Source: Solen grandis (Eukaryota; Mollusca; Bivalvia; Adapedonta; Solenidae). Taken from it: a DNA stretch of 64,000 nt. This document shows positions 1 through 11,710 of the stretch, piece by piece. Below the pieces are notes generated by a model. It saw nothing but the letters and a program-made list of their open reading frames with translations, was not told where the DNA came from and searched no databases. Position 1 is the stretch's first letter; the number at the start of each line of letters is the position of its first letter. The stretch covers positions 11,752,956 to 11,816,955 of the forward strand of contig CM037778.1 of NCBI GenBank assembly GCA_021229015.1. Reading direction: 5' to 3'. The translations under genes and the position numbers were made by a program.

Positions 1-621
1 TTTTCCTGGCCGTTGGTAGTATTAATAACAAAATTAATAACATTTACTTCTGAAAATGAGTTTATACATTTTTTACGGTAATTTTGATAGCATCTGGGAG
101 GCAGTCCCTTTAAACATTTCAGCCTTTTACAGCAATCATTATAAATATCGTTTTCAAATTTTCCCAAATTCGAAACCTCGAAACCCTCTTATCCCACCTA
201 TCTATTCCTGGAAAAATGCTAAAAAAAAAAAAAAAAAATCTTTATTTTTTAGAGGATTACATATTTGAAATGCTATTCTTCCATATGGTCCTTTAACAAT
301 AATATAATACAATTTTTAGGTATTAAAAGTGAAAAAAAAATCACTAACATGATCAATGATGATGAAATTTATTAAAAATATCGTCAACATATGGATGTTG
401 TTATCAAATGGTATCAACATTTTATTTTGTTTTTGCAGAATCATTTTAATCATTTTAACAAAGAATAAAAAACAGCATTTAATTGGAAAATGTCTAAAAC
501 ACAATTGTGAATTGTATCAAAATAAACAACAATAGATGATTTCATCCTTTTTTTTCTTCTTCACTTTTCGTTGATTAAAACGGGACGTCGTGGCACAGAG
601 TTTTAACTACATGTACATGTC
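1..621. other. AT-rich non-coding stretch
   Basis: Very AT-rich, with an A-run near 220-236 and no convincing codon structure. I see no gene here. Confidence 0.6.
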
Positions 622-1060
622 AAACAAGAGGGCCAAGATGGCCCTAAATCGCTCACCTGAGAAAGATGATTGCTTAAGAAATAAAGATGCTAGAGTGTAA
701 ACAAAGTGAATGCTTTTTTTTTAGTGAAAGGGCCCCGAGCTTATGGTCATAAACATTGTCTTAAAGTTTGAAGAAGATTGCTAAAACAATGAAGACGCTA
801 TGGTGTAAACAATGTGAAATCTGGCATTTTATATAAGAAAAGGGACATAACTCCTGACCTAATTGGCCAACCTCAGCCATATTCAAACTCAATAGAGACA
901 TCATGGTCATGAACATTGTCTTAAAGTTTGAAGATGATTGCTTAAGAAATGAAGGCGATAGAGTGTTAACACTAAATTGTTGACGCCGCACGACGCACAC
1001 CGCACGACGGCACTCACGGGATCACAATAGCTCACCATGAGCTTTGCTCAGGTGAGCTTA
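622..1060 (-). mobile_element. AGCTCACCTGAG / CCTCTTGTTT element (Helentron/pearl-like), copy A
   Basis: Read on the minus strand, it begins with the hairpin AGCTCACCTGAGC...GCTCATGGTGAGCT and ends with GGCCATCTTGGCCCTCTTGTTT-like sequence. Between the ends are two diverged copies of a unit containing 'cttcaaactttaagacaatg'-like text. This is a non-autonomous member of the family that fills the right two thirds of the window, and the leftmost copy. No coding capacity. The family assignment is inference from structure. Confidence 0.7.
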
Positions 1061-3321
1061 AAAGCATGGATTGGACTAAAGAGTAGGCTAAATAAAACTA
1101 TAAAATATCAGTGTCTCTCCCAACATACTTAGCGCTAAGTAATACTGAAATACTTAGAGCGAATTTCATCATTTTGTTTCTCTAGTAAAATGATTTATTT
1201 AGTTAATTTCCTAAGAAATATCATTAGTCAATAAAGTAATAATTTATGTCAACATATTTAAGCATTTTGTGAGACAGGAATGGTTTAATGCACTTTGGCC
1301 TGACTTTACTGAATAAGTATATGTGGAATTTAAATCAAGGTCTATAAATATTGTTAAAGCTGAAATTGGGCATCTTGCTCCAATGTAACCTACATTACAT
1401 AAACTGACCGCTAGATCACTATATTTTTCTCCCTAACAACATTTCATAATGTTTCCACTTTATGACACTTTTTACGTGTCAGTAAGGCAACCAATTTATT
1501 GTTTTTATGTCAGCTTAGATATTTAATTAAGAAATAGGGTAGAATATGGCCCTACATTATCTAAAATTATGCAGGATTTAACGCTTAGTGTTGGTTGAAT
1601 ATGACATATTTGCAAAAAGAGATCATTATATACCGGTAACATCATACAACGCCGTTTTTCAAATATGTTAACATAAATGACAGGTGTGACCTACTATGAA
1701 CTTTTACGTTTAAATTACTGTTATGTTTGCAATCATTTGAACCCAAGTTTGACTTCTTTGCTTCAATTCATTAAGAAGTTTTTGCGGGAAAACTCGTATA
1801 TATTTTTTTTTTTGGGGGGGGGGGGGTAACTCGATGAGTTTAATTGGCAATGCATTACATCTGCTAAGTTCACGATGGCGTGTTTAATTTATCTTGGTTA
1901 CTAACATCTAACATTAACCTTTTATGTAAGCAGGTAAGCAATATATATATATATCAACGTTTCAGGTAAGTAATATCTTAAGATTAACATGTGTCGCACG
2001 AAATGTTTTAAATTTTTCTTACATTTTTAACGATGTTTAAGAAAAAAAAAAAGAAAGACAGAAAAAACAACAACAGTCGATTTGAAATATCATGTAACCG
2101 CTTCTCATCTTGCACATCTCTAACGTGTTTACTGAGTGTGTGTGACTGTGTGTGTTCCTGTTTTAATGTGTTTATTATGCACAGCAGCAATCACATGCTT
2201 GCAAAATAAACAAAATCAATTTAACTGTAATATAAGTATGTTCAGATTCATTTAAAATAATCATCATAATAATACAAAAAGATTTGTATGCCTGACGATT
2301 AATAATGCATCTTTTATACAGCTTATAATAACGGCACACAGTGAGTGGCCCAGTTCCACGTGGTATTGGTAACCAGCATGCAAACGACATTGTTTACTCT
2401 GTTGGGAGACATATCACTTGGAAGGGTTAATACCTTTCTTGTGAAATAGTTACAGCTGTCTGAAATATATGAATCAAACGATTTGTACATTCATGTCGAG
2501 AAAATGTTATCAATTATTCATAAAGGCATGAATAGATGCATTTGACGTTCCTTTATTTTCCCTTTCGCATATTCTACCTTTATGTGTCTCGGTTTTATCC
2601 ATAAAAAAAAATCCAGTGGAGGTCTCACAGAATGACAGAATGGCTATATTATTTGACGAGTGATAAATTATGATAACTCGATTATTCCGTGATTTAACTG
2701 AGTGAAACTCACTTTTTAAGTATTTGATGGTCTCAATTATTCTCTCCAGAGGCATATTCGTAGATGTGATGAATTCGAAACTAAGGTTTTGAATAAGGAT
2801 CCATTAATAAAGTATCTTAGATTTCTATGACTGTCTAATTGTTATGTCATATTTTATAAAGCTTTTTGAATATTGATGAATGACCAGGTCGTTGTAATGT
2901 AAATAAAGTCATATTTGATGAATATAACATGCACAAATGTTCCCCATTGCTTTGATGTTATACATATTTTATTTCTATGTCAAAAACAGCAAATGGCGGA
3001 ATGGCCATTAGTACCGTCTGGGTTCCGGGCACTGTGTCTGACAAGGCTTGAAATCTCTGTAGAAAGACATCAAATGATTTTATCTGCTTCTATGTCTTAA
3101 CATTATTGCAAGGATTCTGTGGACTAATATTTTTCATATCATTATTTATTATATCGACTTATTAATTGTCATAACTGAATATAGTTTATGGCAGTTTTTT
3201 GTTGTTGTTTTTTGTTGTTTTCTATTGTTGTTGTTGTTTTATCACTTTTCCCCTACGTTTTAACGAAAGACGGATTGACGAATGAATTGATTAAAAAGAA
3301 GATAAAATTAATTAAATTCAA
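1061..3321. other. AT-rich intergenic DNA with homopolymer tracts
   Basis: Holds a T-run followed by a G-run at about 1804-1826 and an (AT)n tract near 1940-1955. Short ORFs in both strands lack splice context. The stretch 2990-3100 can be read as a protein-like 34-residue tail after an AG, but nothing else supports it. I see no gene. Confidence 0.5.
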
Positions 3322-3552
3322 TGGATAGAGAGATCAGATATTGTAACCATTGCGTCTCGGGTTCGATCCCTGGTCACGTACGTGAGAGGGTACAGTGGTC
3401 GCCCGTCCAGACACGTGAGTTTTCTCCAGGCTCTCCGGTTTCCTCCCACAATAATGACCACATACGCCGCAATCAGAGCCATCGAGAGTGATTAATATAA
3501 AATGTGATTAACTTGTTTCGTAGTCGATGTAAAATAAATAAAGTTTAAACTT
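3322..3552 (+). mobile_element. tRNA-derived SINE, type 2
   Basis: A degenerate tRNA-like head has a clear RNA polymerase III B box (GGTTCGATCCC near 3359). It is followed by a body with 'CTCTCCGGTTTCCTCCCAC', a segment common in molluscan SINEs, and an 'aataaataaag' tail. The A box is poorly preserved, so the copy is probably old. Confidence 0.6.
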
Positions 3553-3573
3553 TAAAGATATTGTCATTCAAAC

Positions 3574-3903
3574 CGTCCCCGGTGGCCGAGTGGTTAGAGC
3601 GTCCGCCTCGGGAGCTGGGGGTCGTGGGTTCGATCCTCGGCCGCGACATGCCAAAGTCGTAAAAAATGGTACTGTTATAACTCCCTTGCCTGGCGCTCAG
3701 CATATAAGGGTAGTTGCAGGACTGGTTGACACGGTGGCAGGATAATGTGACTGGGTATGGTATCATGCCACATGTCTATGGCGTGATACTGCAGTGTGGC
3801 AGCACTATATCTGTCTCAAGTAGACATCGTCTCCAATTGACTGAAATACTGTCGGTGGGACGTTAAACCCAACAAACAAACAAACAAACAAACAAACAAA
3901 CTT
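3574..3903 (+). mobile_element. tRNA-derived SINE, type 1, full length
   Basis: The tRNA-like head begins with GGTGGCCGAGTGGTTAGAGC (A box) and has the B box GGTTCGATCCTC. A ~230-bp body follows, ending 'gggacgttaaacccaac' and a (CAAA)n tail at about 3870-3900. It is the best preserved copy of this family here; related copies lie at 7486-7853 (minus), 50943-51490 (minus, interrupted) and 53585-53695 (minus, head only). Confidence 0.85.
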
Positions 3904-4630
3904 AATTTAATTTAAAGCTTTTCTGTTGATTGTTTAAATGACATTTACTCCACAGCGCTTCCCAGTAAAACGGATTGATTGATGAACGAAAGAATGAAGG
4001 AGGGGGGAAATGGACGGGTAGGTAGGACGGGTAGGTAGACCGTCAGCACGTTGATGTATGAGGTAATTTGGGTGTGGAAGAACCGCAAATCCACGGAGGT
4101 CGATAACCGTAAATATAATGTATTACCTCCTCCAAAACTCGTTGGCATGGAAACAGTAATTAGTTACTATGGGTATATGATATTGTCAAAACATTTTTTT
4201 AAGACCGCAAGCGCAGGTGTTCATGTGGCAGAGATCCACAGGAAAAAAAAATGAAGTTTCACTCTGTATGTTTTATCATAGCAGCAGCCAATTAGTTTTG
4301 TTGTTGTTGTTGCTTTTTATGCAATACATGTATTAACAGTTCTCCACGTGTTCACATGAGTGCCCGACTCAGGAAATAAAAATATCAAACACGGAAATAG
4401 TAAAACACACACACACACCACAACACACACACAAACTTTCTTGTAACAAATCATTGGAAAAGTATGGGTATATTTATGTTTCCATATATGAAAGTGTATC
4501 ATAAAGACCCTGAATATTTGTACATGATTTCTTAAAACTAATAGCCTCTACAAAACACAGTCATCGTCATCATCAGCAGCAGCTGCTGTAGCTGCAGCAC
4601 AGAAGCATCATCGATAGCACTAGAAGTAGT

Positions 4631-4662
<32 letters not shown>

Positions 4663-5665
4663 TAGTACACGTATAGAGATAGGTTAGTCTACTCTTCTTC
4701 CGGTACAGGCGAATGCACTATTTGATTATAGGTAATTCAAAGTCGGGTCAACATATATTTTGTATCATTAAATATAAATAAGGTCATACAATCATTTATT
4801 ATTTTAACAACTTCCTATTCCTCGTATCAAACTGTATACGTGTAGTACACAAATTCATATACATGTTCAAACGACATACCGAAAACCTAGGATTTAGGAG
4901 ATCCGAGAATTTCTCTGTTTTCCGAAATCAGTACATTCGGAACTTTTTATAGAGAGAGGTGTTTCCTGGGATCCTACAAGGGAAAACCTATTACAGGTGT
5001 GTTATCAGGAAGACAACGTGGCCCAGGTATAGTATATCTACCTTTATCTATATATCCACGTTTGGGGACTGCTAAAAATAAAAATAAAACGAATATGATT
5101 TTTCCCCAAGTTCTACGCAGTAAGATACACAAGCGAAGGGTAGAGACACTTTGAATATAACTAAACATGTAACTAAATTTTGTTTTACAGTAAAATTAAT
5201 TATTGAGTTGTACTTATAAATACAGATCATAGGGATAATATTAGATCTTTATTAATTTACACAAATAACACTCCGGACTTAATTTATGACGGGGAAAAAT
5301 AAATGAAACTAATAACGAATGAATATAGTATATGAAAAATGTTGAAAACTTAGCTTCGTTTCTCTTGACTTCCCATATTTTACGCCTCTCTCTCTCTTTC
5401 TCTCTCCGATGCTGTACTTAAATACCTTTGTTTTTATGCTCTTTATGTTTTGCACTTTCTCATATAATTCGCCGAAATTCCACAATTATGTCAATCGAAG
5501 GAGAATATCACAGTAACCTTTCAGTTCATCTTATTTTGTATTACATGTATGTGATATGCAATAAGGATGTATATGATCAATAAAATACGATGTTCTAATC
5601 AAGAAGATGTAGCCTGACAGGAAGTATCTCTCTTTTTTCACCAGTTATAATTGATTAGAATTTAG

Positions 5666-5705
<40 letters not shown>

Positions 5706-6791
5706 TTCTCTCCGGAAAATTATATTGGTCCAAGTTACACGATTAGGGACTAATAGAATATTATTTACGATTGTCTCCCTTGGTTTTATATATCGGACAG
5801 AGCATTTTATTTAATAGATACATTTATGAAAGATGATAGGCTTAGAAAAAATAATAGTATATAATGAATTAACTTGTTTTGCCGAGTATAATAGAGTCGT
5901 AAGAACTCTAGCATTTTAAAATATGTTAACAAGAACGATTGTATAAATAATTTACGACGAGAAGGGAAAAAAATGTAATGGTAGAAAATTGCTGTAAAAA
6001 TCAGGTCCGTTATGGGCGTTGTTAATTCACGACTGTAATTTCCTTATTTTCTTTAAATACAGAAATTACTATGTTGGTTTCATAATTACTTGTATATCGA
6101 TATCCTATTTATTTACAATTTAGCACGTGAGTTTTTCACTGGTAAGGGTAACTACATAATAAATAAGTAGTTGTTATAGTATTTAAAGTAAATTGTCAGT
6201 CGGTAGCATAACCGCATGTTACGAAAGGGCTAATTTCTGTACCTACACTAAACATGATTTACTATGGTATACATTGATATCAAAATAGAGAGAGAGAGAG
6301 AGAGAGAGACTGGGTTACAGTGAGGGTATGTGTGTGTGGTATAAACAATTTGACGTTTGCTGATGATCATTGTATCATAAGCAGCTGTTACATACTGAAT
6401 AAATGCCAGACATCGTAATGGGCTGATTTACCTTTGATTTACCTTTAACGTGTCTCATGAAACCTGTAGCCTTATGTGGCTTTATAAAAACCATAGCTTC
6501 GTTACAGTATATGTAAATGTGACCCTTAACATATAAAATGTGCCTCATTAGCAACAAGAACATAATTCATATTAGCAACACGAGGCGGAACAGAACGATG
6601 TTTATAGGATGAAACCGGAGAGAACACGTTCAACCGCATATGTAGCGTTTGTTACTCGCGTGAAGCTGAGAATTAACGTGATTTTGTCATATCAATCTAT
6701 TCTGAAAATAAGTTTGCAACATTCTTTGTTCGTTTTAGGACGGTTTCATTATATTTACGTCTTACAATGCTGTGGGCACATATGTCTTTGC
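3904..6791. other. AT-rich intergenic DNA with several microsatellites
   Basis: Contains (AC)n at about 4405-4434, an (AGC)n/(AGT)n tract at about 4618-4668, (CT)n near 5385-5407, a 40-base C run at 5666-5705 and (AG)n at about 6287-6309. An open stretch at 4974-5160 is readable on plus but has no splice or family support. No gene recognised. Confidence 0.5.
5666..5705. repeat. C homopolymer, 40 bases
   Basis: An uninterrupted run of C. Such a length is prone to polymerase slippage, so the true length is uncertain. Confidence 0.95.
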
Positions 6792-6856
6792 AACCAGTGA
6801 AGACCAAGTCTGATCATGGACCGCTTTACAGTCAATAAATTTTCAGCAAGCACTCC
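6792..6856 (+). repeat. MITE-like repeat fragment, inverted relative to 36821-36910
   Basis: Shares AACCAGTG-AGACCAAG, TCTGATCATGG and CAGTCAATAAATTTTCAGCA with the reverse complement of 36821-36910. A short dispersed repeat present twice in opposite orientation. Confidence 0.6.
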
Positions 6857-7485
6857 CATAAATAACAAAATGAAGATTAAAATATTTAGCATGATATCAG
6901 GGTTAAGTGAATTCTGTCGGTCAGGATAGCTTTAATTTATTATTTTATCTGAATATATTTCAGGGGATATTATTTATTCATAAGCCATTTAATGAAAATG
7001 TTCTGCAATATGATAGTCAAGTATTGGGCTCCATCTATTGGTGGTTTACTTTAATGTTTCCAAAAGACCTCACATCTGATTTTATGGCGTCAAATGAATG
7101 TCATTAAAACATATTGAGTATTGCTCGTTGGTGCATATTGTAATTTTGGTGTCTTGTTTTCCTCATATGTTTATAATGATCCGCAAATCATATTATGACT
7201 TGACCACTATGAACATTCTACAAGTTTAAAAGCAGTACTGGATAATGTATTTATATGGAAGTTACGGTCATGAATTTATAAAAATGAATCAAACTTAAAA
7301 AGGATGATAAAACAATTCAACAAACAAATTGATTGATGCTAAAATATATTTGGACCTGGTCGTCCTGATTGATTTTACATACGCACATATATTATCCCAT
7401 TATATGATAAAATGTATACAAAAAAAAGAAAAAAATAATTTGAAAATGTGTTAAATAGACACCTTCCGCGTGGTGTAATATTATG

Positions 7486-7853
7486 GTTTGTTTGCTTGTT
7501 GATTGCTACACTATTTTAGTCATGGAGACCATGTCTGCTTGAGATATAAATAGTACGTGTGCAGTGTTGTCACACTGTAGTGCAACATGATACCACACCC
7601 AGTCACATTATCCTGACACTGGGCCAACCAGTCCTACCCTTACATGCTGAGCACCAAGCGAGAGAGCTATACCAGTACCATCCTCGGTACCTAGGCTATT
7701 TATATTCACATATGATATGTTAATATGAATGGCCTGGGTACCGAGGATGTACCAGTACAATTTTCAACAAATATTGGAGTTCGCAGCCGGGATTAAACAC
7801 AAGACCTTCCGTTACCGGGGCGGACGCTCTAACCATACGGCCACAAGGATCGG
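7486..7853 (-). mobile_element. tRNA-derived SINE, type 1, interrupted by a palindrome
   Basis: The reverse complement gives the SINE seen at 3574-3903: tRNA-like head at the right end (CCGNGGNGGACGCTCTAACCA-type sequence near 7820-7850) and (AAAC)n-like tail at the left. A 71-bp foldback element (7679-7749) splits the body. Confidence 0.8.
7679..7749. mobile_element. 71-bp palindromic foldback element with 9-bp target duplication
   Basis: Arms beginning CATCCTCGGTACC and ending GGTACCGAGGATG pair along about 30 bases. The flanks are TACCAGTAC at 7670-7678 and again at 7750-7758, a 9-bp target site duplication. Removing insert plus one duplicate restores the SINE body. Nine-base duplications are typical of Mutator-like transposases; that link is inference. 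Confidence 0.85.
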
Positions 7854-8310
7854 TCATACAGACCTATTTTAAATTGCTAAGAATGTTATTAGAGTTAGAA
7901 TGAAGAGATAGAGGCTTCTCGAGGTTCAATTGATGATGAGATAAACCCACACCTGATTGTTATCTTACAGCAGACGAGACAGTAAAACGACGCAGACGAC
8001 ATTTTCATCAATATGCATACCCTGATTAACTATGGACACAGCTTGTACTGGGATTATTTTTTAGCACCGCACAGTTGTCCGCTGTGCACGTATAAGAGCA
8101 TTTCACGGTGAATTTATCAGAAAAGAAGTCACTAGTATACTTTATCCTGCAAAAATATGTGCATATTTGAAAGGATTAACTAAGTTCAAGTGTAACACTT
8201 GGCAGACCCTTTAACCTCTTTGAGAGTCAAGAAAGTTCCATAATTCACTAGGTCATCCTTATTTACAATATTGATAATGTCAATGCCCCATCCCCGCTCC
8301 TCTCCCCTCG

Positions 8311-8318
<8 letters not shown>

Positions 8319-8347
<29 letters not shown>
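8319..8347. repeat. (CT)n microsatellite
   Basis: About 14 CT units following a C-rich stretch. Confidence 0.95.
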
Positions 8348-8352
<5 letters not shown>

Positions 8353-8628
8353 CTTACATTTTGAAATTACTGAGATTTCTGACCTAGAGACTTAGTTTAA
8401 ATAAAGCACTGTTTTTATGATTAGTTTTGGTAGCTTACTTTCAATTCATCTCGGTGGTCTCTGGTTTGAACCAGTACCTTTCGCCTGGCAAGGACATGGT
8501 CAACCTTGACCCACGTCGTCTGGACATGTACAGAGAGTAGTCAACTGTACTGACCAAACTTTGCCTGTTGCACTTTAAGAGGAATCAGAGCTCAAATTTT
8601 AGTTTAATTCAAATGTTTTCATAAAATA

Positions 8629-8935
8629 AAAGTGACTTTCTCCATTTTCCTACGGTAAAGTTTAGATTTTTTTCATGGAATTTGAAACAGAATCATAATA
8701 CATCTTTCTACCGTGAATTTTTCTGGAAAATCAATTTCAGTTTTTCATATTCACAGAAATTGTATATTTCCATAGACTTCAATGTTAACTTAAATACTGA
8801 TTATCTCCCCTACATGTGATAAAACTAGGAAAACCTCTCGGTGATATTTTTGGATGTCTTCAAAGTGACAAAGTTTCATAGAAATATTACCACCCAGTGA
8901 TATTGAATATGGCTACTATGGGGCGTATACCTTAA
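8629..8935 (-). repeat. Dispersed 0.3-kb repeat, inverted partner of 16841-17185
   Basis: The reverse complement matches 16841-17185 along its length: 'aaggtata', 'ggtaatatttctatgaaact', 'ttgtcactttgaagacat', 'gaatatgaaaaa' and 'aaaatggagaaagt' occur in the same order. No coding capacity and no clear terminal repeats. Confidence 0.75.
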
Positions 8936-11540
8936 ACTACAGTAATTACGATATTTCAAGTGTGTGTGCGGGGGGGGGGGGGGGTAAAATTCTCGGATAT
9001 TCGCGTGGCTCAAACCACAGGCTACCGGCGTGGGACCCCCCAATGATACAAAGTAACAATTCAAAACACATTTTATAACGTTCAAAATCTATAGGAAAAC
9101 TGACATGGTCGTATTCTGAGCTTCGTATCTGACACAATTTTCAGCCGATTTCAAATATACCGGGCTTGTTCAACGCAGAAACAATAGGCCTTTTCGTTGC
9201 CGAGTCGACTACAAAGACAATACGAGTCACGAAACTCAATGGAAACTGAACTCGGACACGATGTGACCGAAGCAATGCGTATCACAGTCAATGCTTTTTT
9301 CAACGGCAACTTCACAGAAATACAATATTTCCAACAAATACCCATATTAAACAATAAATTATGTATTTATTTAATTCTCACAAGTTATGTTTTTTTCCAG
9401 AAGTCGCTAGTATCGATGCATTCCGCCTTCATTCCACTGTTGCATTTTGTTATGACTGACGGTTACCATAATCGCTGGTTCCCCAATGTCATATTGTAAT
9501 TATCACAAAAGCCAATAACCAGTTCATCACTTTTTACATCATTCTCATCATTACTATCATCATCTGCATAAATATGCAAAGACTTTTCTATTAAGAAATT
9601 AAAATTTGTTTTTATTTTATTTGTTTATTAATGTTGTATTTTCTTTTATCAGCAATGCATAAAATAATAGGCTTGCGGCCGTTGACGCAATCCGATACTA
9701 AGTATATGCAGCCAAATAAACGCCAACGTCTGCGACTGATACCCTCAGTGTCACGTGGTCCTTTGTCCTGAGGAGAATCTATGCTTTTTCTCTCCTTTTC
9801 TATTCCTCACAAATCCAAAACATTAGGCAATGTCTTATAGCCCCGTCACACCAGGCTTGCTGAGACCAAAGTTTTCTTTTTTTTTTTTTTTTTTTTTTTT
9901 TTGAAAACTCCGACGGCCGTATTAAGAACGCTGTAAGTGTGCCAATCTAGTGTGGCGAGAGATTTATGCACACCGCTTCAACATTGCCAAAATAGTAACC
10001 AAATTATTAATACAATATCCATGTACAGAACTCTCTTTACAACAGCGGTGTTTGTTTCAGCGAATTTTGCTGTTATAAAGAAATTGCCATTGTAAGAATA
10101 TAGACATAGAAGGATTATGCATTTTAGTTTTCAAGACTACTGCTATTATAAAGAGGATGTTATAACGAATGCCGTTTTAAAGAGGTTTAACTGTATCATT
10201 TTCCCCAGATGAAAATAAATCAACCTGCAATTGCCGCGCATGTGCTCTCATTAGAGCATGTAATATTATGTACGATATTGATACAACATACGTTCACCTT
10301 TCACTACATTCAAATTTGAAATATTCAACTAAACACGAAATGAATCACTTATGACAGTTTTCTTTTAGCTTCTTTTTTCAAAAAAAAAAAATCTTAAATC
10401 GATTTTTGCTATTTTTATTTTCTTCAGTAGGAAGCTATTTACAATATTTTCTGCCTTTAATACATTTTATTAATTTACGGAATTTGAAATTGCTTATGAA
10501 ACAATGGATTTTTTTCTTTTCCGTGCACACTCTGGGTAAACAAAGGAAGCACTGAGCAGACAGCTGACTTAATGAGGTGAAGCAAGCCAGTATAAGGGTT
10601 TCCGACGAATATCACTATATATTATGGTATATAATCAGTCCTTCTATATACATGTACATGTAATATTTAATACATGTAATTTTTATTTTATTTTTAAATG
10701 TAAAATATTTTGATAAGCGATTTACATATTCGGGATGTCATTTGATTGACATAATTAAACAGTGTTTCAGATTTAAAAAAAAAAGAAAAAAAAGAAATGC
10801 TATTCCGTTTTACCTTGAAATACTGAGAAAGTAAGTGACCCGATCCCATGGTCTAGAGAGATATATCATGATATCAAGCTTAGACTTTATCATACTCAAG
10901 TGCCTTTCAGATATACAAATGTAAGAACATATCTGAGTCTGAGTTTAAAAATTATTCTTTTTTTATATATTTCCGAGAACACAGGGCCTGATCTTGCTTT
11001 CTGCTACTTAGGTTAGGCCGACAAGATATAGAATTACGTCGTTGACAAGGATATTAGAAACACGTGCAAGACCGGAACTGGAATGAAGTCTGTCACAGAC
11101 TTCATAATATTTAATTGAATTTAAGACTGGTATATATTTATAAAACAGTATCGCTTGTGAAAATATTCTCGTTGGTAAAAATGTGGGCGTTCCTTACGTG
11201 GGAGGAAACGGGAGTACCCAACAGAATCCCACGTGTATGTGTAGTCAATTACCACATCAAATGTAACGTCAGGTGGACCTAGGAACGATAACGGTAAAGA
11301 AGTCGTCTTCATGACGCCCATTCAAAGTTTAATTACTAAAAAGATTATTAGATTGTGACTGTTGCCTCCTTAATCCAAAATGCTCTGCATCTCTGAAAAT
11401 ATATATTTATTTGTTATTCTCCCCCACCCTCCGCCCACACACACTTATTTCACCACAGGCATATGACTATAGGGTGGATCACGTTTTATACTGTTCAGTA
11501 TTTATAAGTACATAAGTAAGCAAGTTACATCGTCAAACAT
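8936..11540. other. Intergenic DNA, no supported gene
   Basis: Contains a G-run near 8971-8984 and a T-run at about 9877-9902. The 9190-9330 stretch is more GC-rich and open in both strands, with an ATG in context at 9239, but shows no good splice donor and no recognisable domain. 11150-11230 resembles the 'GGTTTCCTCCCAC' part of a type 2 SINE on minus. No gene called. Confidence 0.5.
9877..9902. repeat. T homopolymer
   Basis: A run of about 26 T after a short T/C stretch. Confidence 0.9.
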
Positions 11541-11710
11541 TTAACCCTTTCCCTCATAGAGGAAACCATGAAAAGACCTATGCGAACAGCATAAAACCAG
11601 ATCAGCCTGCGAGTAACTCGCAGGCTGATCAGGTTTTATGCTGTTCGCTGCTCCTCAGTGGTCTGGAAATTGAGTGCGTCAAAATGAGTCTATATGAGGG
11701 AAAGGGTTAA
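11541..11710 (+). mobile_element. TTAA-CCC MITE (piggyBac-like), internally deleted copy 1
   Basis: Starts TTAACCCTTTCCCTCATA and ends TATGAGGGAAAGGGTTAA. It keeps the central hairpin but lacks about 70 bp between GGTCTGGAAA and TTGAGTGCG that the ~240-bp copies have. Non-autonomous; TTAA at both ends fits piggyBac-type insertion. Confidence 0.9.

Noticed and set aside
3576..3648. tRNA gene with anticodon loop
   Set aside because: A and B boxes are present, but acceptor-stem pairing is not evident and the sequence continues into a SINE body and AAAC tail.
9197..9499. 100-codon open frame with METELGHDVTEAMRITVNAF
   Set aside because: No consensus splice donor, no known domain, the minus strand is also open, and the second half is low complexity.
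11121..11321. Minus-strand frame resembling an extracellular domain exon
   Set aside because: Its protein-like end (VGYSRFLPRKERP) is translation of the conserved 'GGTTTCCTCCCAC' segment of a SINE.
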